Positions 46,857 through 57,634 of a stretch of 64,000 bases of DNA are shown in pieces; the stretch's first letter is position 1, and each line of letters starts with the position of its first letter. This DNA is from Hydnum rufescens UP504. Lineage: Eukaryota > Basidiomycota > Agaricomycetes > Cantharellales > Hydnaceae. Made by a program: the position numbers and the translations under genes. The stretch lies in contig MU128986.1 of the NCBI GenBank assembly GCA_014904985.1, forward strand, positions 81,875-145,874. The letters are read 5' to 3'. The notes under the pieces were generated by a model. The model did no database searches, was not told the DNA's origin, and saw only the letters and a list, made by a program, of their open reading frames with translations.

Positions 46857-49800
46857 TGGCAAATCGGCGGCCTCAGAGCCAAATTAGCCCAACAACCGAA
46901 AAGGGCAGCATCGACGAAGAAGATGCGAATTCTACTGCTACCATACCCGTCCCCAACCTTGACAACTACCCCGTGGACGTAGAGCACGCAAAAGCAGAGT
47001 TTGAAGCCCTCAGTCGTTCCCTCTTCCCATGCCTCCTCCCTCCACCGCGTGCAGTCAGGCCAAAAATCACTAGAAGACCCAGACGACGACGACTTTGATC
47101 TCCGATCCTTCCTCGTGAGTCTCATTCCCAGCCTCATGTCTCCCACCCCTTCTTACTCTCCCCTGGAATAGCGTTCCACAAGTGCTCGCAACCAGGAAGC
47201 AGGAATAAAAACCAAGCATATCGGTGTCGAATGGAAAGATGTCCAAGTCATTGGCTCTGGTGGAATAAAACTCCACGTTCGTCGCTTCCCCGATGCCGTC
47301 ATGGAGTTCTTTTTCTCCCCCATGATGATCGCCCTCAACTTCCTCCCCAAATCCTGGAACCCCTTCATGCCAGCCCCGAAGCCTATCCTCGAGGGATTCA
47401 CTGGTCTTGCCAAGCCCGGCGAAATGGTCCTCGTTCCTCGGTCGTCCTGGCAGCGGATGCTCCACATTCCTTAAAACTATAGCTGGTAATCGCGCTGAAT
47501 ATCTCGCCATCAACGGCGATGTTTTATATTCTGGGGTCCCTGCTTTGGAATTCATCAAACGCTACAAGGGCGAGACTGTGTACAATCCAGAAGGTCACAC
47601 ATTCTCTCCCCCTTCGGGTAAACAACTTTAGCGATCTTAAGAGTTTGCCCTCCTTAGATGACGTCCATTACGCTACTTTGACTGTCGGCCAGACTCTGCA
47701 ATTTGCCTTGTCCACGAAAACTCCCGGAAAACGTCTCCCTAATGTTTCCAAATCGGAATTCATCACCCAGGTCCGCGATCTCCTCCTTCGCATGCTCAAT
47801 ATCACCCACACAAAGGACACTCTCGTCGGAAACGAATTCGTACGAGGCGTCAGTGGGGGCGAGCGCAAACGAGTCAGTATCGCCGAAATGATGGCTACGG
47901 GTGCATGTGAGTCCCTCCAATTCATTCCCCCACAATTCATTTTAAACTCATTTCGTACCTAGGTGTACTGTCGTACGATAACAGCACCCGTGGTCTTGAT
48001 GCTTCCACCGCTCTCGACTATGCCAAATCCATCCGTATCATGACAGATATCTTCCATATGACTACCTTTGTCTCTATTTACCAAGCGGGTGAGGGTATCT
48101 ACGAGCAGTTCGACAAGGTCCTTGTCATCGATCGAGGGGCGCCAGGTCTACTTTGGTCCCACCAAAGATGCCCGGCGTTACTTTGTTGACATGGGCTTTA
48201 AGGACTATCCACGCCAGACCACCGCCGATTACCTCACAGGCTGCACAGATCCAAACGAGCGTCAGTACCAGAAAGGTCGCAGTGCAGACGATGTCCCCTC
48301 TACCCCTGCAGCGATGGCGGAACACTACTTGGACAGCCCCGTATTCCAAGCTGTGAAGGTGGACATCGAGCTCTATCGCAAGCAGCTTGCCGACGACTAT
48401 CCAGTTGAAGAATTTCAAGGAGGCTGTATTGCAGACCAAGGGCAGAGGCAGCCCCAAGAACTCTTCCTATACTGTCTCGTTCCTCGCCCAGTGCCAGGCT
48501 ATTGCCCGTCGCCAGGTTCAACTTCGGTGCCGTTTTCTTTTGCCATGCACCCTCATTTGAAGCTGTTGCTTACGACCCTCTCGGTTCTCCAGACTTCAGG
48601 ATCGGTTCGCCTTGTACACGGGTCTAGGCACGGCTGTTGGTATCGCTATCATTATCGGTACCCTCTTCCTTAACATCCCCCGTACTTCGGCTGGTGCTTT
48701 CACTCGCGGTGGTGCTCTCTTCATCTCGTGAGTGGGGTACTCATCTCCCAAGACCCTGGCTTTCTCCTCTTGACGGTGTTTCTGCTCTCATAGCCTCCTC
48801 TTCAATTCGTTCCTGGCCTTCTCCGAGCTCCCCTCTCAAATGATGGGACGTCCCATCCTCCAGAAGCAAGTCGGATACACCTTATTCCGCCCTGCCGCAT
48901 ATAGTTTAGGTGGCTTGGTCGCCGATATGCCTTTTGGCGCCTTCCAGATCATGCTTTTCTCCATGATCGTTTATCTGTTCGTCCTTTCTTTTCTTGTTTT
49001 TTGCTGACTGAACTTGTCACTGATATAATGATTATACTTGCACAGTCTCTGCCATCTGACTCGCAGTGCCAGCGCGTTCTTCACGTTCTATCTCTTTGTC
49101 TTGACTACGTTCTTCGCGATGACAACATTCTTCCGATTGATTGGGACCGTCACCCAGGACTACAACGTGGCAGCGCGGCTCGCTGCTTTCATCGTCACTG
49201 CCATGGTTGTCTGTGAGTAACCTTTAGCTTGGCCTTCCTGTCGTGACTAAGTGACCCCCCCTCTTTTGTGCTGTGGTTATGGTAATTAGACTCGGGCTAC
49301 CTGATCCCCGTATTCCAAATGAAGCGTTGGCTCTTCTGGATCTACCACATCAACCCGGTGAACTATGGCTTTTCGGCACTGATGGAGAACGAGTTCAAAC
49401 GCATCGACTTGTCGTGCGAGGGTGGAAATATCGTGCCGAGGAACATGGATGGGCTGACGCAATATGGCACAACGCTTGGCCCGAATCAGGTGTGTACGCT
49501 CGCGGGGTCAACCCCCGGGAGCACGATCGTGACGGGGGCTGCGTATATCCGGAAAGGTCCGTTGTCTCACTGAGACTTAGCTCCGTTGCTGATTTCTGAT
49601 CTACGCCCCCTGGGGATACAGCCTTCACGTACTCTCCGGGTCAGCAATGGCGCAACTTTGGTATTTTGATCGTTTTTTTCGTTGGCTTCCAGATCATGCA
49701 GATGATTGCCATCGAGTACACGCAGAGTGCTGTTCCGCCAGCTATTGTGATCTTCGAGCGGGAGGATGCTGAAAAGAAGAAGCTGAATGAGCGCCTGATG

Positions 49801-52788
49801 GAGCGCAAGGAGGCTGCCCGCCGTGGAGAGCTGGAACAGGATCTGAAAGGTCTGATCAAGACGAAGAAACCGTTCACGTGGGAGAGGCTGGGCTATACGG
49901 TACCCGTGGCTGGCGGACAGAAGAAGCTCTTAAGTGAGGTCTATGGGTATGTGCTGGTGAGTGATTTTAGTGTTTTGCTTCTGGATTGAGGTGGTGACGA
50001 TTCTTCTCGGCGTGCCTGCGTAGCCTGGAACGCTTACCGCACTGATGGGTGCTTCTGGGGCTGGTAAAACTACACTGCTGGACGTGTTGGCCCTACGCAA
50101 GACCGTCGGAGTCATCACGGGAGACATGCTCATTTCCGGCAGACCTGTAGGTGTCGATTTCCAGCGCGGGACTGCTTACTGTGAACAACTCGATGGTGGG
50201 TGGTTCGCACTCATCGACTGATACGGTTTCCCCCGTTCTGATTCTAAGCAATTTCTCGGGACGTTTCTAGTGCACGAGATGACGGCTACGGTTCGTGAGG
50301 CGATGCGATTCTCCGCATATCTTCGTCAGTCGTACGATATTCCCCAGTCGGAGAAAGATGCTGTGAGGATTTTCTCCTGTTTGGACTGCACACTGTCTCT
50401 GACGTACATCATTCCCGTTCAGTACGTCGAAGAGATCATCGAGCTGCTTGAACTGCAAGACCTGGCCGACGCGATGATCGGCGTCCCCGGATTCGGACTG
50501 GGTGTGGAGGCGCGCAAGAGGCTTACGATCGGTGTCGAGTTGGCTGCCAAGCCACAGTTGCTGCTGATTCTTGGACGAGCCGACCTCTGGGCTAGACGGC
50601 CAGTCAGCGTTCAATGTTGTGCGCTTCCTGCGGAAGTTGGCCGCAGCGGGACAGGCTATTCTATGCACGATTCACCAGCCGAATAGTATGCTTTTCGAGC
50701 ACTTTGGTGAAGGAGATTTTCTGTTTATATGTGATGATGGGCGCTGATGGTCTCTCTTTCTATCTAGATCGCCTGCTGCTGTTGCAGAGGGGCGGGGAGA
50801 CGGTCTACTTTGGCGATATTGGTCCGGACAGCAGGGTCCTGGTTGATTATTTTGCGAGGAACGGCGCACCGTGCCCTCCTGATGCTAATCGTGAGTAAGA
50901 TGTTGTGACGAGATTTCCTTTTGGGGAGATGAAGCTGATGTGTTGTCCCCTTGTTCAGCGGCCGAGTTCATGCTGGACGCTATTGGCAGTGGCTCGCGCA
51001 AACGCATTGGACCCAAGGACTGGGCTGAGGTCTGTTGGCTCACTTTGTGTATTGGCTCCAGTTTCAGCGCTGAATCTTTCTTACCGCAGATCTACTTGGA
51101 TTCGCCCGAGTTCGAGGAGAATAAGCGGATGATCGAGAAGATCAAGAGCGACGGTCTTGCGAGCAATCATGAGGAAGAAGGCCCAGCGGTCGTGCGCACC
51201 GAGTACGCTACGCCTTGGCTTTATCAGCTCAAGATCGTTACTCTGAGGACTTTCCGGTCCTTCTGGCGTCAGGCTGATTATGGATTCACGTGAGCGCTGC
51301 CCCCCTTTTTTTGATTCAGTCAATGTTGTGATTGATGGTTTTGGATTTGATCACATAGGCGTCTCTTCTCTCATGGAATTATCGCTCTTCTTGTTGCGTT
51401 GACTTTCTTGGATTTGGCGCACAATGTCGCTGCGTTGCAGTTCCGTGTTTTCGTGATCTTCTTCGCCTCGGTATGTTGTTTCTCGTTCTAGAGTCCTTGG
51501 TGGTTGTGGGGAACGACGATCGGCTGATTGCGTCGCATGCATTGGGATAGATCTTGCCTGCGATCATCATCGCCCAAGTGGAACCCATGTTCATTATGGG
51601 ACGACAGACGTTCCTCCGTGAAGCGAGTTCGAAGATGTACTCGCAGCCGATCTTTGCCATCGCTCAGCTTGCGGCGGAGATGCCGTACTCTGTCTTGTGC
51701 GGGCTCGTGTACTATTTGCTGTACTACTTCCCGACCAAGTTCAACTTTTCGTCGTCCCGGGCTGGGTATGTATTCTTGATGATCATGGCTGCGGAAATCT
51801 ACTCTGTCACTCTGTGCGTGCTTTCCCCCTTGTGTTATTGGACGGAGGAGGGAAGGCAACTGAACGACGTGATTTGTTTGATTTAGTGGCCAGACCGTGG
51901 CTGCGATCACTCCAACTATTCCGGTGACCAGATTTCTTTGACGTTCTTATTCCACTCCGCGTGATTTGACTTTTTTTTTTTTTTCCTTTGGGACGATAGG
52001 TCGCCGCGTTGCTCAATCCCTTCTTACTGGTTCTCTTCGGTTTGTTCTGTGGTGTCACGATCACACAACCCAATGTTCGTTTGCACACGTTTTCCTTGTC
52101 TTCATGATTGTCGGTTTCCTGATTTTGGCCCATGTTTTGACTGCGTGTATGCGTGCAGATGCCCAAGTTCTGGAGATCGTGGATGTACCAGGCAAGTTTC
52201 ACGTTGGGAGCTTTACTGATTTTCTCACATACTGATCGTTGATTCTCTCCCCTATCCTTCTGTACAATAGTTGGACCCCTTCACTCGTCTGATTTCGGGT
52301 CTCATTGTCACCGAGATGCACGACCTCAAAATCACATGTGGTCAGTACTCAGTCTTCGTTTCGTGGTTTCGGGCAGAAGGAAATCTCATGGAATCTCATG
52401 CGTGCACAGCTCCCAGTGAATTCTACCTGTTCAATCCACCAAGCGGTCAAACCTGTGGGGAGTACGCATCGGCATTCGTGACAAAGGCTGGGGGTTACAT
52501 CAACAACTTGAATGCTACGGCGCAGTGTCAGTACTGCCAGTTCGCGAGTGGAGACGAGTACTACAAGCCGATAAATATCAGCTTTGGAAATCGATGGCGT
52601 GATCTGGGGATCTTTGTTGCTTTCATTGGGTTCAATATCTTTGTGGTGAGTGTTCGCGCTCCTTATTTTGCTATGTTTGCTGGTTAGATTGTCCGTGGGT
52701 ATGCTGATTTATTTTATCCTTTTTACTTCCTTTTCCACGCCTACAGACCATCGTTGCATCGAAGCTCTTCCGCTTTGCGAGACGATGA
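46857..52788 (+). pseudogene. PDR/ABCG full-size transporter with five single-base insertions
   Basis: Pleiotropic-drug-resistance type efflux pump of the plasma membrane, layout NBD1-TMD1-NBD2-TMD2, many introns. Start MANRRPQSQISPTTEKGSID. NBD1 has the fungal Walker A variant GRPGSGCSTFLK, signature VSGGERKRVSIAE and Walker B YDNSTRGLDASTALD. NBD2 has [19 protein letters not shown], degenerate signature [14 protein letters not shown] and Walker [17 protein letters not shown]2 ends IFVTIVASKLFRFARR before TGA at 52786. Frame is gained by one base at about 47020, 47434 (just before Walker A), 48137, 48413 and 50571 (in NBD2 Walker B). Each extra base lengthens or adjoins a short homopolymer. 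Otherwise the protein is conserved end to end, so these are either consensus errors or very recent lesions. Confidence 0.88.
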
Positions 52789-53586
52789 GCCCGAGAGGAT
52801 GTTGTCGCACATGCTTTATCGCACTGTGTCTCTCGTCACTTGTGCCTGTCCTCTTTTTCTTTCTAGTTCAAGTGCTGCCCCCTCCACTTTGCATAAATTA
52901 TAACAAGCCAACGATCACACCATTACTGCCGCATTTTCATCCTGTGTCTTTCGATCTCGATCCCGGGTCTTGTCGTCTCGTGCTGTCCTGCAGACCTTCA
53001 AACACCCCCACTCAACCCCACTCAGCCTCGCCCTCGCCTCTCCACACCCTACATTGCAACATTACATGACCAGTACACGATTTCGCACACCGGTTTTACG
53101 GTGTCCCCCCCTTTTTTTCTCCCATCTTCGGCTCCCGGCCCTCTCTTCGTACTCGTGCAGAATGCGATGTGCAATGTAATCCATGCCCCCCCGTCGCGTC
53201 TTCTTAGACTCCTATATACGTGATATACGTACGGTACGATACGATACGATATTTAAATCCAAAACAGAGGCTTGATGGTGCTCATGCGTCCATGGTGACG
53301 TCGATGCCAAAGATGTCCCCGCCCCGTCCTGTGTTGAATATCAAGGGTAACGGACACCTTGTGGCCTTAATTGGCATTTCCTTTTTGGGACACCTTCCCT
53401 TCTACTGTATAGTATTCCTGGGTTTCCCTCAGTCCTCTTTATATGAGACTGAGGTAAGTCGAACATAGCTAGGACTTGATTAAGGCATTAATCTCACCCC
53501 TGTAGATAGATTCTCCTAGGTACAGATCCATTAGGACTCAGTCCTCTTTATACGAGACTGAGATTCCCCTAGTCTCTTAATAGGTT
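52789..53586. other. 3' flank of the transporter and start of repeat-rich DNA
   Basis: 52790-53230 is pyrimidine-rich non-coding sequence. From about 53260 the texture changes. Two copies of CTCAGTCCTCTTTATA followed by GAGACTGAG (53429 and 53537) are imperfect direct repeats whose ends are inverted; they may be LTR edges of the gag remnant that follows. Confidence 0.4.
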
Positions 53587-53899
53587 ATGGGCCCATCAGG
53601 CATCTCCACTGTGGCCAACCCCACTGGCCATCTATTTGCTTCCATCCCTAAACTTGCTAATGATGCTGTGGAAGCACCATGTTAGAGAAATCCTTGAAGC
53701 ACACAACCTACTTGACTATGTGACTGGCAGTAAAAGGTGACCTGATGAAAAATCCATCAAGCATGCTGACTGGGTCACCAAGAACTGTGATGCATGTCTG
53801 AAAATCACACTTACCCTAGAGGATGATCCCCTCCAGGCTGGTCAGTCACATGGGGGACCTAATTTAGGTACCACTTTCGGGGCAGAAAATGGTACCTAA
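53587..53899 (+). pseudogene. Ty1/copia-type gag remnant
   Basis: MGPSGISTVANPTGHLFASI, PKLAND, then after a frame change LWKHHVREILEAHNLLDYVT, GSKR, stop, PDEKSIKHADWVTKNCDACL and TLEDDPLQ. This is the N-terminal gag pattern of copia elements (DUF4219/UBN2 type). It has a frameshift, an in-frame stop, and is cut off by a palindrome at 53851-53910. Confidence 0.65.
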
Positions 53900-53910
53900 T
53901 AGGTCCCCCA
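53851..53910. repeat. Imperfect palindrome around two GGTACC sites
   Basis: TGGGGGACCTA...TAGGTACCA and TGGTACCTA...AGGTCCCCCA are inverted arms of about 21-23 nt with small differences, separated by about 16 nt. It ends the gag remnant and may be the edge of another element. Confidence 0.7.
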
Positions 53911-54329
53911 GACCTTATGGCCGAAATCAGGCTGTTCCAATTCAGTTTTTGGGCCATCTATCGGCCAATCCATGGCTGTGCCAGGTTATATACTTATTTA
54001 TTATTATTTGTTTACTATTTATTATTTTTATTATTACTATTATTATATACATATTATACTATACCCCCCTGGGGTCTGCCACCACAGGGGGGAATGGTTT
54101 ATGCAGGTCACGTGCCCACATATACCACCATACCCTCTGCAGCAAGTGCGGTCAGGGGCTGGTTCCGTTTGGGCACTCCCTCACAGGGTCGGTCTTTGTT
54201 TGTGGGGGTTCATTTGTAGTTATTGTTTGCCACATCTCATTCGGCCAGTTCTGCTTGGGGGCTTGCGGGGATTCTGGTTCAGGATCTAGAGAAATAAATA
54301 ATAAAATATTAGTACAACAGTAATGCAGT

Positions 54330-54361
54330 GCAAAAAGAGCAGCTTATGCTGCTCTTTTTGC
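54330..54361. repeat. Intronic hairpin A
   Basis: Perfect 14-bp arms GCAAAAAGAGCAGC and inverse with loop TTAT. It lies in the putative minus-strand intron 54286-54401. A second, near-perfect palindrome follows at 54408-54440 in the exon end. Confidence 0.85.
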
Positions 54362-55673
54362 GCCACAAGAATAAGAAATAAAAATAAAAAGCAAAACATA
54401 CCTTGTAGTACCCCACACCCACTGCAGTGGTGTGGGGTACTGGGGCTGTGTACTCTGGCTTGTACATTGTTGGAGGGATAAAACCCTACTACATAGATTC
54501 CGCTTCAGGACCCAACTACCTCCTCAAATGAATCCAATTTATTCAATTCCAATCCTTCAAATACCTATCATTCCTTTGATTGCCATATGATGTGGATTTC
54601 AATTCTCCAAGACCCATTTTATTTCTCTTTCCTCCACCTTATACACGAGACATTTATTTGTCCATCTCCAAGTCTTCAACAGACTACCTCAAATTGTAGT
54701 TACTTCAAGCCCAGCCAACTGTGGCTCAGGCAATTCAACTTGCCCTGTTTGTTTGGTACTCAATCCATTATGCATTGCTCATTGCCTTGGCGGGGTATAC
54801 GAGTCCCAATTATATAATCAAGATTGCCTAATCCTTTGGATCCAACTCGCGGATTAGTCACATGTTAAATAGGGGCTATTCCCATACTCTCAAGGAGTAT
54901 TTCGCGAATATCTCCCTCATTTTTGATCGGATCGACTCGGAAAGATAACTCCCAGAAAGCTACGATCAATACCTATCCAACGGTACCACATAAGCGTTTA
55001 TCGGATGCGAACTGCATTCTCCAGGTCGATTTTACCTCATGCTCCACACTATCCTTTAGTATTTCGCGAATATCTCCACCAGTTTTGATCCGATTCGTTA
55101 GTAACAACAATCCCTGGAGAGACGCTGAAATCCGCATCGAATGGTACCAAGGGAAAAACGAGCGGATTAGAACTAGGCTTTCTGTAACTTAGTCTCCCCA
55201 TGTCTCATTTCACTTTTACCTCCGCTTTTCTGATTACTAAAGGCAATTATGGTTCCGGCACCCTATTTACGATGGAGGGTACGTCTAGGGCGACCAGTTC
55301 CACCTTTCCCCAAGGGATTCTGTTCAGTAGGAGAGGAGGAATACCTTGGTTAAGCCATATTCCCCTATTCTGACTTGTTAATTGAATATCTCCTTCAGTT
55401 TTGAAGCTTTTGACTCGATCTCTTTTTCATTATTTTCGCCTTAACCCACCTTTCTGCCGGTTACCATGGCATTATTCCAAGATGTATATTAAGTGCAGGG
55501 GATGCGAATTTTGATTGATTTCCCCCTCACCCTCAGTCTCTAAAGTCTTGAAGGACAGCTGTTGGCATCAGGGTGACTTCCAGAATATGTCTAGTATTGT
55601 TCACGCTTTGGATAGGCCCTCAAGAGGAGAGCCATCAGTGTGATTTCTGAATTAAATCCTCCATTCATTCATT

Positions 55674-55834
55674 GTTAGAGCAAGCCCGCCCTAGCAAGAC
55701 AATTTCTCAACCTCAAGGCCTTTCATCCAATCGGACCTTAACCTACAGATTGACTCTGTGGCCCTCTCCTTTTGTCCTCTATTCAACAATCTTGGACTGT
55801 AGCATAGTCTCTTAGGAGATTCCTGCCTACAACA
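55674..55834 (+). repeat. Possible solo LTR
   Basis: A 161-bp stretch begins TGTTAGAGCAAG and ends CCTACAACA, the TG...CA edges of an LTR, followed by TTTGGCAGTTCATATGGG, which could be a primer-binding site. No partner LTR was identified, so this is weak. Confidence 0.25.
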
Positions 55835-55970
55835 TTTGGCAGTTCATATGGGTGCCCATTGTTCAGGTGTCAATAAGGGGGGTTAGGGGGTGTTGCATTG
55901 GTATTTATTTGCAGGGGATGTTGAGACCTATAGATAAACCTTTTCAATTAGTTAAGAATTAAAAACCACA

Positions 55971-56000
55971 CAAAAAGAGCAGCTTTGGCTGCTCTTTTTG
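55971..56000. repeat. Intronic hairpin B
   Basis: Perfect 13-bp arms CAAAAAGAGCAGC and inverse, loop TTTG, inside the putative intron 55928-56039. Followed by CACACACC/GGTGTGTG at 56052-56077. Confidence 0.85.
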
Positions 56001-56343
56001 CATGGGTGTAGGTAGCTACTGGGGGGGATGGGTACTCACCTTATATAGGACCACACACCTGCCCCAGTGGGTGTGTGATTTCTGGGGCCCACATTGGGCA
56101 TGGTTGTGTCCTTGTTTGGCATGATTGCATCCTCATTTGGCATGGTGCCACATGTCACATCATTGGCATGTTGGCATGTCATGTTGCATTGGCGGGTTGC
56201 ATTGCTGTGTTGTGTTGGCATGTTGCACTGGTGGGTCGCGTTGGCATGTTGCATTGGCATTTGGGTTCTGGTCATGTTGTGGGTTGGACGAAGGCCCAGC
56301 TAGAATAATTAAAGACACATTAGCAAAAAGTTCGAAAGCAGCA

Positions 56344-56373
56344 CAAAAAGAGCAGCTTTTGCTGCTCTTTTTG
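56344..56373. repeat. Intronic hairpin C
   Basis: Perfect 13-bp arms CAAAAAGAGCAGC and inverse, loop TTTT, inside the putative intron 56300-56405. A perfect 30-bp palindrome centred on CTGCTGCAGCAG lies at 56416-56445 at the adjoining exon end. Confidence 0.87.
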
Positions 56374-57096
56374 CATGGCTGTATTTACTAGGGGCAGGGA
56401 CTTACCTTATGTAGTACCACACACCTGCTGCAGCAGGTGTGTGGTTCCTGGGGCCCTCACTTGGCATGTTGCCGCATGGTCCATCATTGGGTGTGTTGTT
56501 TGGTGTGTCATTTGGCATGTCTTTGTGTGGCACATTGCCATGTGTCGCATTGTTTGCATGTCTTTGTTTGGCTCACTGCCATCTGGGTCCTTGTTTTGGG
56601 GGTTTTTGTTGTGCCTTAGACCCCAGGCTTCAATCTAGAACAATACAGGATGTGTTAGATAAAGAGTTAAAGGAGCACCTCGGTCAGCCACTTGGGCTGA
56701 CCTTAATAGGCAGGACAAATCCCTCATCTAGTCAGCCTAAGAGGCCTATTTTTTCTTTGATGTCAATTGACAATCCTTGGATGTCAAATTGACATCTGGC
56801 CATCTTTCTGGAGCAGAATCAAACACTGTGAGCAGAAGCATATGGATATATTTGGTTGGGGGGTATCGGGATAGGTCCTGGAATGCCCGGGGACACCCTG
56901 AATGGGTCAGTTGATTCCCAATATGGAAATGTAATTACATAATAGCCTAAATAGGAAATTATGTAATTCACCCAAAAAGCGGTGACATAATCATCCACAA
57001 TAATAGTATTATGTAATATATTATATAATTAATTATATTATATAATATGCATTACCTAATATACATATTATCTAATTAATTAATTACCTAATTACT

Positions 57097-57410
57097 NNNN
57101 NNNNNNNNNNNNNNNNNNNNNNNNNNNNNNNNNNNNNNNNNNNNNNNNNNNNNNNNNNNNNNNNNNNNNNNNNNNNNNNNNNNNNNNNNNNNNNNNNNNN
57201 NNNNNNNNNNNNNNNNNNNNNNNNNNNNNNNNNNNNNNNNNNNNNNNNNNNNNNNNNNNNNNNNNNNNNNNNNNNNNNNNNNNNNNNNNNNNNNNNNNNN
57301 NNNNNNNNNNNNNNNNNNNNNNNNNNNNNNNNNNNNNNNNNNNNNNNNNNNNNNNNNNNNNNNNNNNNNNNNNNNNNNNNNNNNNNNNNNNNNNNNNNNN
57401 NNNNNNNNNN
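57097..57410. other. Assembly gap
   Basis: 314 unknown bases (N). The left flank (56930-57096) is very AT-rich with nested inverted repeats such as ATTACATAA/TTATGTAAT, a likely reason for the break. Confidence 0.99.
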
Positions 57411-57634
57411 TGCTATGAAAAAGCCTAAATGCACTAACTAGATAGACCAATATAAAAGGGTGGATTAGATGATACTCCATAATAACTTTGGATCATAGCC
57501 AATTACATAATACAATGATTCCTATTAAAAAAAGCCTAAATGCAGAAATTGGATGAATACATCCAAATACCCACTGAGCAGATCATTCTAAAATTTTGTA
57601 CATTATTAGATGCTACTTCTATGCAGATTATATC

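Larger units (their letters stand above)
54285..56634 (-). other. Putative minus-strand gene made of repeated exon-intron modules
   Basis: Read on the minus strand, exon C (56634-56406) and exon B (56299-56040) are each bordered by CTAG acceptors and AAG|GTRAGT donors. Both end in a frame coding GPRNHTP...AGVW(Y/S)YIR. A third, diverged exon ends at about 54402 with donor GTATGT, and another begins at 54285. The exon bodies are low-complexity, Asn/Thr/Met-rich and drift by short CATGCCAA-like units (for example MQHANATHQCNMPTQHSNAT). Introns of 106-116 nt separate them and each contains the same hairpin. No known family. Confidence 0.4.
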
